This document shows positions 50,101-62,385 of a stretch of 64,000 bases of DNA, in pieces (positions within the stretch are counted from its first letter, which is position 1; each line of letters opens with the position of its first letter). The stretch comes from Haematococcus lacustris. Its lineage: Eukaryota > Chlorophyta > Chlorophyceae > Chlamydomonadales > Haematococcaceae. The notes under the pieces are model-generated. The model was not told the DNA's origin and made no database searches. It worked only from the letters and a program-made list of their open reading frames with translations. Position numbers and translations under genes: made by a program. The DNA is taken from the NCBI GenBank assembly GCA_030144725.1, contig JASKMD010000017.1, positions 6,319,992 through 6,383,991 of the forward strand, written 5' to 3'.

Positions 50101-53100
50101 ATCGTTAAGGGCTGCAAGCTCGGGGCCACGACTCCAAGCGCGGCAGCTGTGGGTCGCTCTCCAGCGCGGGCAGCTGCAATGTAGGCCTGGCGGAGCGCCT
50201 CCATCGCGCACGCAGCCAAGGGGCCTAACCTCCTCCATACGACTAGGGCCCTTGCTCTAGCTACAGAGCTGCCTGCCCCACCAACAGTTGCAGGCCCAGA
50301 AGTCCGTCGCGTGGAGGGAGGGCTGGTCACCTGCGTGCGCTGCACTCGAGCGTCCCTCTCACCCTCACCCGCCTCCCTCACTGAGCCAGCCACTACCTCG
50401 CCATCACCATCCGCGTCTTCACCGTCGCCCCGAAGCTCCGTGTCGCGCTGACCTGAAACAGGCTGGGTAGCGCTGGCCCCTGCTGCCCGCCGGGCGCCCC
50501 CTTGTTCCCAGTGCAAGCGAGAGTGCAAGGGCTCTGCCTCGTCCAGCTGCTGCACCAGCCCTGCTTCACGCTTCGCCCGAGCCTTCACAGAGCTCTTGGG
50601 GCGAAACCTCCGCGGCATGGCTATCTTTGCGGCTGTCTCGCGCAATGCATGAACTAACTGCAAGCCACTGGGCAGCACCAGCTCGTCCTCCAGCACTGCA
50701 GGCCTCGCGGCCCGCCCTCGCGGCGCAGGTCCAGGGGCCTGCTCTTCGCCCAACCCAGGGTCCTCGCTCTCCATGTCACTGCTCAACGCCTCGCTCGCCG
50801 CGCTGTCATACCCTGCCTCATCTCCGACTTCACCTTCGGCCGGGACCTCCTGTGCCTCTGTGTTATCCCGCACTGCCAGAACCGCCTGTCCAGCCTGCGG
50901 CTCGCCCGCAGGATCGCTGGTGCTGGAAGCCTTAGGGGCTGCAGCCTCTTCCGCGGCACCGGCCCGGTGTGAGGGTTGGGCGGACTTGCGAGCGGCCTGT
51001 GCCTGCCGATGTGCGTCCAAGGCAGCAAGCAATGGTTCGACTGGCCCTGCCATTACCTCCATCACCAGAGCCTTGAACAGCACCGCCAGGGCTTCAGAGG
51101 CAGACGTGTCACCTCCGTTGCTGTTGTCCTGGTCCCTGTCTTGGTCCAGCTCTCTCCTGATGCCAGCCCCGGTGGCGAAGCTCTTCGCCACGTCCTTGTA
51201 ATGAGGCGAAGAAACAAAACGGGTGCGGGCCTCGTAAAGTGCATCAACCACAGCATCCAGCAGCGGTTGCTGGGAATTGCGGATGGCCCTTAGGCGGCAG
51301 TAGCAGGCCTTGCGCGCATGGGGCAGACCTCGCATCTCCGTCCTGCATCACAGCATCATCGAGGGGCACCCGACACTGGACACAGCTGTGAGGGTAATGT
51401 GTGATGACAGATGGGGTGCGGCAGGAGCACACCTCATCCTCGTCACGAAAGTGTCCTAAACTGGTCATTCTGAACCAGTGAACCAGAGTGCATGTGCAGC
51501 GAACCCTGCAAGCACAAGCCTCCCATTCCTGACTAGCGGCTGTTGCGGGGTGCCACATCATATGCAGGTTATGAAGAATCAGATTACAACCTGACATCAG
51601 GCAAAGCCCTGTGGCTCCTGTGGCTTACTGAGAGGGATCAGGATTCAGTCAAGGCGCAGTTGCTGATAATGTTGAAGTTCTGCACGCCCACTTCCAAGTT
51701 GGTGCTGCTTACCAGGGTAGCCCCTTCTTGCGCTGGTCTGTGTACTCCATGCCCTTCTCGATTCGCAGCATGACCCAGGCTCGCAGCAGCGCGCGGTCGT
51801 CCAGCAGGGAGAAACGGTGAATAGGTCGACGAGTCTGGCCCCGAGCACGTTTGGGTGTCGCGCTGTCCTTCTGCGCTCGTATGACGCTCTGGCTCCCGCC
51901 CTCGCCCTCCGACAGCAGCTGGTCCGTGTCACCGTCGCTGAGCATGTCGAGGTCCGAGCCAGAATCAAAGTCGCTCTGGTCCGTCCCGCTTGCACTGGTG
52001 TTGCCGCTGCTGTCGCTGTTGCCGGAGCTGCTGCTGCTGTCGCTGCTGTCTCGCGGGTTCAGGCCTGCCCTTGCCTTGCTGGCTCGCCTTCTGCGTCGAC
52101 TTTTGGTGCCCTGCTGTCGCCTAGACTTGCTGGTCTGCCTCATGCTGTTGCTGGTGCACGGAGCAGCCGCGGCTTGCAGCGCGTTGCGCACGGTGCCAAC
52201 ATGACGCTTCAGTCGAGCCACCTCCGCTTCTTTCAGCTGAACCTGTAGCACTGCTTGCTGCAATGCTTGCTGCGGGTCAGCAAGCCCGCGACCGCCGTAC
52301 CCAGCGCTCCCGGCTGCTAAGCCAGAGGCGTTGCGGTTAAGCTGCGCCTGCTGCAGCTCCTGGATTCGGTGCTCTGCCTGGACCAGAGCGGCTTCTGCGG
52401 AGCTCAAGTGTGCGAGGGTGGTGGACAGCTCAGCTTGGCGCTGCAGGCGGGCTTGGGTGAGTGCCTCCTGGCGTGCGGCCTCCCGCTCCACGCGGCGTGC
52501 ATCTCGGGCAGCTTGCTTTTGTTTCCTGCGACTCAGCCCGCACATACGACGACAGCCGTGAGGGACCGACAGGATGTCGCACTTGTGGAACAATGACGAG
52601 GAACGGAGCAGGGTTAAGAAGTACAAGAGCTCCAGTGCAAGTCACCCACATCGCAACCCATTGCACAATGGCAACCACCACTACCACCACCATTACCGCC
52701 GCTTTTACCACCACCAAACCCACGAGTAGTGCCCACAGCAGCTATGCAATTAGTGGGCTAAGCCCAAGAACCCCATCAGCCAGCACTTGCCTGCTGCGCT
52801 TGCGCCGAGCCACGCAGTGTCGTTGCTCCTGGCCGCCTTCCTTGTCCTGTGCAGCTGGAGTTCGCAATGACTGTTTCCGCCTTGTGCGCGGTGCTGGCGT
52901 GCCAGCTGCCTCCCTCTCAGCCTTGGGCTTGGACCTAGGGTGTGTGTTGCGCTGCACTGCCGGCAGGGCCGCGGCGGGGAGACGCAGCCCGGACAGCTTG
53001 CTGCGGCGAACACCCAAGAGGCTGAGCTGCCGCTTGGCTAGGTCTAGCACTAGACGGTGCACCTGAAGGGCGAGCGTGGTGAGTAGTTGAACAGTTGGGT

Positions 53101-55416
53101 AATGTGAGTAAACGAGATGGGGTCGGAGGAAGGCAGGAGGGCAGGGAACCATGGGGTCGTCATGGATAAAACCCTACTTCAGCGTGAGCACCTTGCCATG
53201 CACAGCACCACCCTGGCGATATGATCTCAACCACTTAAACTACTGCATTGGCTGAGCAGGAGGCAGGCCTGGCACAGTCAGCACCTTCACGCGGACAATC
53301 ACAGCTCCTGATGAGGAGCTAGTGAGAAGGTGGGCTGCCCAACAGTGTCTCGAGCCAACCCCAGCTGGTGGTCGGCAGGCTAGCAGCTGAAGCAAGGCAA
53401 TTCATCTGAGAAGCAGGAGGGCTGATTGCTTGGGAGGTGGTTCAGCCAGCAGGCAGATAAGCCAACAGGCGAGGCAGCAGGCAGGTGAGGCGGCAGGAAG
53501 GCTGGGGATTGTAGGCGGCTCACCTGGCTCAAGGGCACTTGCAGCTCCTTGGCCACCTCCTCCAGCTGCTCCCTGCTGGGGTCCCTCACCCCTGCCTCCC
53601 TCAGCTGCTGCAGTCGCTGCACCAAGCGCAGCCAGAGCACCGTGCTGATGCTGCTGCGGGGGCTGTTCCAAGCATATGCGTTGTACATCTCTGGCACAGC
53701 TGCAAGGCAGGCAGGCAGGCAGGCAGGCAGGCAACCGAGGGAGCGGACAGGACAGCCAGTTGTAATATGAGTCTTTTATGCATAACTGAAGGGGAAGAGA
53801 GGAGGGAAAGAGGCCAGGATTGGCATTGGGCAGCAGGCAGGACACAGCCTCAAATGGCACTTGGCTGGATACAAATAGTTTGAATGCCACTCAATGCAGA
53901 TTTCAAACCAACACAAAGTATGAAGAAGAAGCGGCACAGTGGGGGCTGCTCTTCAGCCATTGCCCAGTGCACAGGGAGCACTCCACAACAAGACCACCAT
54001 GCGACCACCAGGCTCGACTAGGGGAGGATGCGAGGGAGAATGCGCAGCTGAGCAGCCTCGCACAGGGAGCTGGTAAGCCCTTTGCGAGCAAGGCATTGAA
54101 GAAATTTACTCACCGCGTCCAGGGAAGCAGGTGTTGCGTAGCATGCTGGTCATGTGCTTGCAGCTGCGGGGCAGGTGGGCAGGAGGGGGCCAGGTGGGGC
54201 AGGCACAGGCAAGAGCCCTGCTGGAACCTGATCTGCAAGGACAGCCCTGGTTTCCCTATATTCCCCGGCTAGCGCTCCAGGGAGTCAAGACAGACACAGA
54301 GTCAGGGGCCCGCACCCACCCACCCACCCGCCCGCCCGCCCGCCCGCCCGCCCGCCCGCCCGCCCGCCCACCCAGCCACCCACCCACCCAAGGGCCTGGA
54401 CCCACATAGGGTGCCACCCAATGTCAGAGGAGCCAAGTAGGAAGAGCATGGGGTACAGCCGCACCTACTTGCAGATCTGTGGCAGCCTGGCCCAGAACGC
54501 TTTGAAGCCAGCAGCTTGGCGCAGGTCGTAGGTGCGACGGATGTGGGCCAGGGCGGGCAGCACCGCGCTGCTCTCTTTGAAGCCCCGCGCGCCTTGATCT
54601 GGGGGTGGGGGGGCTCGCGCGGCTCCTGCCTCCCCTGCCGCCACCTTTGCTGCCCCTTCACCTGCTGCTCCAGCTGCCCCTGCGCCTGCTGCTCCTGCTG
54701 CCCCGTGTCCAGGCATGTTTGCTGACCCTGCGCCTGCCCTATCCATGCCTGGCCCAGACTCACTACCTGCGATTGCTGGAGCCATTGCACCCACCCCCGC
54801 CTGAGGCTCACACTCAGCAGCAGCAGCAGCAGCAGCAGCGGCAGCAGCAGCAGGAGGGGCGGGGCCGGGGCCCCCCTCACCAGCAGGCCCTGGGCTCTCA
54901 CCAGCAACTTGTTGGACCACATCACAGCAGGCTGTTGCCACCTTGACAGCCCCCACTGCGGCAGCCGGGCCAGTGACCAGGGCAGAGCTGCCCCCCTCAA
55001 CAGGGGTGTTGGCAGCGGGATCCAGAGAACCAGCTTGGCCCCCTGGCTGGACCCTTTGGGACTGTTGCTCTGCCATGGCCTGGTCAACAGCGGTTTCGTT
55101 TGCCTGCAGCATACCCGTGTCGCCATCTGTACGAGCCCTCTTGCTGGGTGGAGCTTGTACTGGCTGGACGGCGGCGGTGCTCGGCACGCGGTCGCGGCTG
55201 ACAGCCTGCGCTGGGGCCTGAGGCGGTGTCTCAGTTGGGCTGGGCTCCTCTGCCGCTATGATGCTGCCGTCAGCACCGCAGTGAGGTGCCTCTGGTCCTA
55301 CCTGACCTTCAGAGGGGCTGCGGTCACGGGCCCGCTTGCTGCCAACTCGTTCTCTGGCCAGCTCTGCTGCTGCTGCTGCCTCCTGGTCCCCTTCTGCTGC
55401 TGCTGCCTCCTCGCCC

Positions 55417-55448
<32 letters not shown>

Positions 55449-58400
55449 CTCCTGTCCCCCTGCTGCTGCTGCTGCTGCTGTGCAGGCACGAGCCTGCAGA
55501 TCAGGCGGTCCCTTGGCCACTGATGTCACGCACTGCCCACTCTCAGCAGTTGCAGGTCCCCCTTGAACCGTAGCGCCATCTGCTGCAGAGCCGGCTTCAG
55601 CGCAGTCCACCATTGGAGCAGCAGGTGGGGCAGGTTCTGGGTTGCTTTGGCCAGAGGGCCTGATGCACAGGCTGGTGGGAGGGCGGGCGCAGAAGGAGCT
55701 GCTGGTGGCCTCGGTGGCGGAGTCCGTGGAGGGTGCAAGGAGCTCAGTCGGGTCGGCGAGGAGGGAGGGTGCCTGGCCGTCTGTGTCGAGCACTGCCTGT
55801 GCAGCTTCTGGATCTTGAAAGGGATCGTCCAGGAGCCCTGTCGGCATCAAGCAGGGAGGGTGGTAGGCCAGCAGGGGGGAGGGGCCAGCGGCAGCGACAG
55901 CGGCAGCGGCAGCAGCAGTGGCAGCGACAGCTGCGGTGGCAGCAGCAGCAGCAGCGGCAGCGACAGCAGCAGCGACAGCAGCAGCGGCAGTGGCAGCAGC
56001 AGCGGCAGCAGCAGCGGCAGCGGGAACAGCAGGTAGGCAGCGGGCTGATGACCGTGCAGGTCAGCAGTAGGTCACGCTGCGGCTGCTGAAGCCATAGCAG
56101 TAGCAGGGACTCGATGGCAGTAGTGGCTGCGGTCTAAGGCATTACAACAGCAACCATCCATGCCATTAAGCCTGTGACCGTCAATACCACCATTCACTTC
56201 AGGAAGAGCAGAGCCGGCTACACATTCCTCTCGCATCGCATGCATCATCCATGCAGCACCCTTCTCACCACCCTCCGCCGTGCCCCCTCCCTGTGCAGTT
56301 GCACCAGCTCACTTCACTTCCCCTTTGGTGCTGCAGGGGTGGGGTGGGGCACAATGACTAGCCAAGGCTGCTCACATCGCACCCACCAGCCACCAGCCAC
56401 TCCTCCTGCTCCCCCACCACCCTTCCCTGCGCCCCTGCTGCCCTGCTCCCCCTGTGCAGCCACACAGACAGCCCCTGGCCCTCAGCACCTCACCTAAGGG
56501 CTTGGCAACAAAGTAGGTGATCGCAGGTCGACCTGTGGCAACAGGCACACCCTCCCTGCTCGGCAGCTGCTGCATGCCTGGTGCCAGCTTGGGCTGCTGC
56601 AGCTCCATTACACCAGAGCCTGGGATGCTGCTGCCTGGCTTGGCAGTGCACAGCTCCAGCAGGCCCATGCGCCGCAGGAGGTCCAGCAGGGCGCTGAAGC
56701 GGTCTTTGCTGCTGTCATCAAACAGGTCGCCTTGCTCTTTGTGTGAGAGGCTGCCTAAACAGGCATCAGCCTCACACCGGGCAAGCAGGTCGGGCACCTC
56801 GTTTGCTGAACCGATGATCTGCAGCAGCAGGGGTGGGGCACAGCAGGCCAGGCCTGGCCACGCAGTGGAAAGCACACACAGAAAGCAGGCCTGCGGTGTG
56901 CAGTGGCTCCCAGGGCAGTGCAGGCAGGGGTGAGGGGCAGTCTGCTGCAGGACCATGTCTATGTCACCGTTGTCATCACACCTGCCAGTGTTAACAGTGG
57001 CAGTGATAGTGATAGCGATTAGACACTGTCAGTGTTGCTGCAGCACAATGAAGCAGAAGACACCAGGTGCAGGCCAGTGCACAGCACCATGTGCAGCACA
57101 TACAACACCGCAGGCAGCTCAGAGCTCATCTTGGCCCAATGTCTCGTGCATGGGTCACGCCTGCCACCTCCTCTACCTCCCGCCCCCCAGCTTTTTCCCT
57201 GGAGCCTTAGCTGCAGTAACTGCGAAAACAGTAAGCTGCCTAATTCCTTGCCTACTTCCTTGCCTACTTCTCTGCAATATAACCCGACTATCCCGACTAG
57301 CAACGACCTTAGCAACGACGATGCGATGTGAAACGGTGAAATGGCCCGGGTCAGGCAACCCACTGTGTGCAGGGGCGTACCTGGGTTGGGGTTAGGGTGA
57401 GGGTTAGGGTTATAGGGTTGCCCGAACCCACTGTGTGCAGGGGCGTACCTGCATGGCCTGTGAGAGAGGCAGCGAGTCCCATAGCTGGCGTGCGGTGAAG
57501 ACGCGGGGCTGCTGCTGCTCCAGGCTCTGTGGGCCTGACCCACCCCGCCTGGCCCAACCCGCCAAGGCCTCAGCAGGCAGGCCTGGCCCCTCCCCACCTG
57601 CCCCATTGCCTGGCGGGCATCGGCTGTCCTCCCCAGCGCCTGGCGCAGCTTGGTTGGGTCCCCCAGCGTCCTGACCTACAGTGTCACCTGACTGCTGACC
57701 GTCCGCAGCTGGAGCTGATCGCACTTGTCCTGCGTGGGGCGCTGTTAGGCCTCCATCAGTTCGCAGTAAGGCAGGAGGCAGGGCAGAAGGAGGCAGGGCA
57801 GCGGCGGCGTCGCTGGGTGGGCGGTCAGGGCCAGGTGCAGCGACTGCTTGCTCGTTGATGTCCATGGTGTTGGGTTCAAGCTGCTGATCAGGCTCCTTGG
57901 CGACAGTCTCTGGTCGCACCAAGACAGAGCTGTTGCCCTGTGCTGGGTTGCCAGCCAAGCCTGAGGAACAGCAGCCAGCATGGCAGCAGGTGAGCAGCAG
58001 GTCCACTGCCACTGCCACTGCCACTGTCAATGGCTGTGGCTGCTGTCACTGGCGCCTAGCCAAAGGTTGGCAACAGGACCCAGCACTGAGGCCTAGATCT
58101 GTGTTCAAGGGGGGCTGACAACCTGGGAGGCTCCGGACACAGAGGACCGGGTCAGGAGGGGGCAGAGGGGAAGGGGTGTGGGTCGTGGGTGGCCAGGGAC
58201 AGGGTCAGTTACTTTTAGTTATTGCTGTTTGTTGGTTACTTCAGTTATCGCTGGTAGTGGGGGTATTGGCAGTAATGATGTGGTCGCCATTGCTACTCTT
58301 GGCAGGCAAGACAGGTACAGTCAGGTACAGCCAGGGAAGCAGGTGTTGTGTGAGCACTGCAGCCACATCCCGACCTCTTCCCTGGATGCCATTTCCTGTC

Positions 58401-61400
58401 AACGATTGTTATTTTCCAACTTTTACCCTGGATGCCAATTTCTGTCAACTGTCACGCATTGACAGACCTCCCCGCCCATCCCCAGCACCGGAATGCCCCC
58501 AGTACCTGTCAGCTTGCAGATGGCTGCGTGCATGAACTGCGCCCGGGCCATCCTGGACCAGTTGTAGCCATTGAGGGTCATGCGCATCACGGTGTGCTCG
58601 CCCTGGTACGCAGCGCCCGACAGCGTGGCCAGTGTCCCTGCACCAACAGGCAGCCAGGCAAGTGAGCTAACCCACGGCCCTGGCCTCCCTTCTGTAAGCG
58701 GCCCCACCTGGCCAGCACCTATGGCCCCGCAACCTGTTCTGACACCATCCCAATGGCAGCCCAGCCGCCCCAGCCATACTATGCGCCCCAGCCAGCACCT
58801 ATGGCCTCCTCTTCTACTGCTGCTTGCCTTACTCACCCCCGATTTGCTCACTGCAGCATTCTGGCAGCAAAACCACATCTGTTCAGCTGTTCGAAAACCA
58901 CCCTGATGGCCCTGCACCCGCCCCAGCCATACTAAGCGCTGAGCACTCCGCTCTATGACCCATCAACCTGTTATACATTTACACCAAAGCCGTGCAACCG
59001 TGCCATCCCATGTCCCACGCAGCAACGATGGGAGGTTGGAGGATGCGGTTGCCTTACACAACCTTGCACTACAGCATCTGCATACACCCCAGCTTCTCCC
59101 CAGCTTCCAACCCCAGCTACTGCCCAGCTTCCCACCCACAGAGCTGGCCCCTCACCTGCCACCGGGGCTGCCGGGCCCCTGCCCCTGTGGACCCGGTGCA
59201 GGGTGTCCAGCGGGTTCAGCAGCTGGAAGTCGTTGACCACCCTAGCCAAACTGCCACGCAGCAGCCCCAGCCCCAGCACGCCAGTGCGGCTGCCAGGCTG
59301 ACCCTCGCCCAGCACTCGTCCCGATAGCCCTGGTCCCAAGCGGCTGCGAGCTCGCATGCCCAGGCCAAGGGGCAAGGCAGGGGAGGGCAGGGCGGGCAGG
59401 CCCTGTACTGGTAGGCCCCCAGCCCCAGCCCCACCTCCCACCTCACAGGCCCCACCCCCCTGGGCCCCACCTGACCCCCCACCTGCCGCCGCTCCCCGAG
59501 CTGAACCTCCAGCTGTCCCTGCCTCCACTGCCCCTGGTCCAGCAAGGGGGGTGGGGTGGGGCTGAGCGTGCAGCACAGCGTCAGCCCCCTCTGACCGCTC
59601 GCCCTGGTCCCCAGCCCCCCTGCCCTGTGCGCCGCCAGCCAGGGCCCCAGCACTGCCTGGCTGGGCGTCTGGGCTCTGGCTCTCAAACAGCTGAGCCGCA
59701 GTGAGGGGCAGGGGCGAGGCGGCTGTGCCTGAGGAGGTGTGGGGGAGGGTGCCCGCAGCCGCTCCATCGGTGTCGGGCCCGGCGTTGAGTTGATCTCGCG
59801 CCTGGACCTCGCGCAGCAGGGAATCCCTGCGGCCAGGCACCAGGCCAGGCCAGCTTGGGTCAGGCAAGGGTGCACTGTCAAGGTCTGTCTGGGAGGGGTA
59901 GGGTGGGTCGCACATGTGAGGGGTGTGAGTCAGCAGCGTGTCGGTTGTGGGTTGTTGGGTCAGGTTGGGTTGGGTCGCTCTGCTGCTTTGAAGCCAAGGT
60001 CGCAGTAGTCAAGGCCATGAAAGAGAAGGCATGGCATGATGCACTCCAGGTTGTAAACTGATTGACCCCACGGTTTGGCACAGCTTGGCATGGCTACTCA
60101 GCATGTCAAGTCATCACCAAGCACGATGTGAAGCTGTTCAGTGGCAAGGTCAGCTGCTGGCAAGAGACAGCTGCTGCAGGGAGTGGTACCTGCACTATCA
60201 GCATGCTTGGTGACATGAAACGCATGGAGAGAAGGGGTTCAGGGGCACGGTGATCGCATGGCAGCACTCCCCCCTCCGGCCCCCCCCACACCCCCAAATC
60301 CACTCCCCCAGCCTGACATGAGAGCATCACTGTGATGAGCTGCCTGCCGGCGCCTGCGCTTAGGTGGTGTGGTGTGGTGGTCGTGAAGTGAGGTTAGGTG
60401 AAGTGGGGCAGAGGCAGAACTGAGGGTAGGGGGGCATGTGCTTGGCAGAGCGTGCACCAGGCTCATTGCCTCCAGCCATGTGTAGCTGTAGCTGTCTGGC
60501 ACCACCAAGTAAAGCCAGGATCACACCGCAACAGCACACATGAGCACATGCACGGGCTAAGAGCAAGATAGTAGTCTGCCCCTGCCCCTGCCGCTGCCCT
60601 GCCAGCCCCACTCAACCTCCTGCCCACCTGAGGCGCCGCAGGTTGGCGCCCTCTGGCAGCAGCCGGCTCACACGCTCCTCCACCTACACACACCACCCGA
60701 GTTAGCCCCTGACCCTAATTCCAACACCACCCCGGTAGCCAGGCAGGCGGGGGGGTGAAAAGTTGGCAAACTCACACACATGTAGTAGTGCTCATGGCGT
60801 CTAGTCTGCAGCAGCGCCATGTTCGGCGGATGTCATGCATGGTGATGGTGATGGTGATGATCTTGTTTGGCTGGTTATGTCGTGGATGGTGTTGGCGATG
60901 GTAATGGTGGCATCCCACTGGCAGGCTGTAGCTTTCTCTAGCTGGCTCTAGATGCAAGGCGTAGCTAGGAGGGCCACAGTGTTTGCTAGGAGGCACGCAT
61001 GGCAACGGGGGAGTCGACAGGGCAGCTGCAATGGACACCCCGCACACACTGTGCCCCCCAGGCCCTCAGCATGTAGATCTGGCCAGGACCTGGGTGATGC
61101 TGATGATGGCTTTGAGGGATAGGGTTCACCCTCACCCTGACCCTGACCCTGACCCTGACCCTGACCCTGACCCTGACCCTGACCCTGACCCTGACCCTGA
61201 CCCTGACCCTGACCCTGACCCTCACCTCACCTCACCTCACCTCACCTCACCTCACCCCACCCCACCTCACCTCACCTCACCTCACCTCACCTCACCTCAC
61301 CTCACCTCACCTCACCTCACCTCACCTCACCTCACCTCACCTCACCTCACCTCACCTCACCTCACCTCACCTCACCTCACCTCACCTCACCTCACCTCAC

Positions 61401-62352
61401 CTCACCTCACCTCACCTCACCTCACCTCACCTCACCTCACCTCACCTCACCTCACCTCACCTCACCTCACCTCACCTCACCCCACCCTGGCCAGGACCTG
61501 GTGATGTTGAAATTGGCTTACACCGCTCAAGGCTTAGGCTGCCTGGCCGCCCTCCCCCTCTAGGGGTACAGGGCTTGCTGCCACCCACTCCACAGCTAGG
61601 TGCACAGCCACAGGTGCGCATGGGCGCAACACAAAGGCATACATGGTGAGGAGCGCATGGAGCAGGGTGAGCATCACAGGTCAGGGAGTTGAAGGCGCCA
61701 GGGCCAGTGACCCCTCACCTTGATGTCAGTCAGGCCCACGCGGCGCATCACGCTGGCCGGCAGGGCTGCAAGAGGAAACTGAGGTTTGGCCTCCGCCCCT
61801 GACTGCCCCTGGCCCGCGGCCTCCCCTGCCTCTGCTGTGCCCGGCACACCCAGCTCACCACCACCTCTGCCCCCTCGCCCCTCACTCAGACCCGTCCGCC
61901 CTCCCGCTCCCGCCCTACCCCTGCCCGTGCCTCGCGCTCCTGCTCTGCCTCCCCGGGGCTTTCTCGCTGGCTTGCCTTTGCTGGCAGCGTCAGACGAGGG
62001 GGTGGGTACCTCACTTGAAACAGCCCCACCCCCACCCACGGCCTCAGATCCACCTTCAACTCCTGCCCCAGCCGCCCCCTCAGCCCCAGCCTGCTGCTTT
62101 GGCGGGGGGGTGGATGCAGGCCTGCCGCCCACAGGGTCCTGAACGCCCCCAGCTCCAACCTCCTGCTGCACAGCCGTCACGGCAAGCCCTGCCCCTGCCC
62201 CTCCTGCAGCTGCTGCTGGTGTGGCTGGTGTCGTGTCCATCTGGCTTGCCTGGCTGGTGGGCATGGTGTCCGGGGCAGCAGAGGCAGTCCGTGGTGGGCC
62301 TGTTTGAGCAGGGCTGGCTGGGCTGACCAGGCTATCTTCAGCACTTTTAGGC

Positions 62353-62385
<33 letters not shown>

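Noticed and set aside
61133..61486. Tandem short repeats considered as a CRISPR array
   Set aside because: They are contiguous 5- and 6-bp repeats with no spacers, in a eukaryotic intron.
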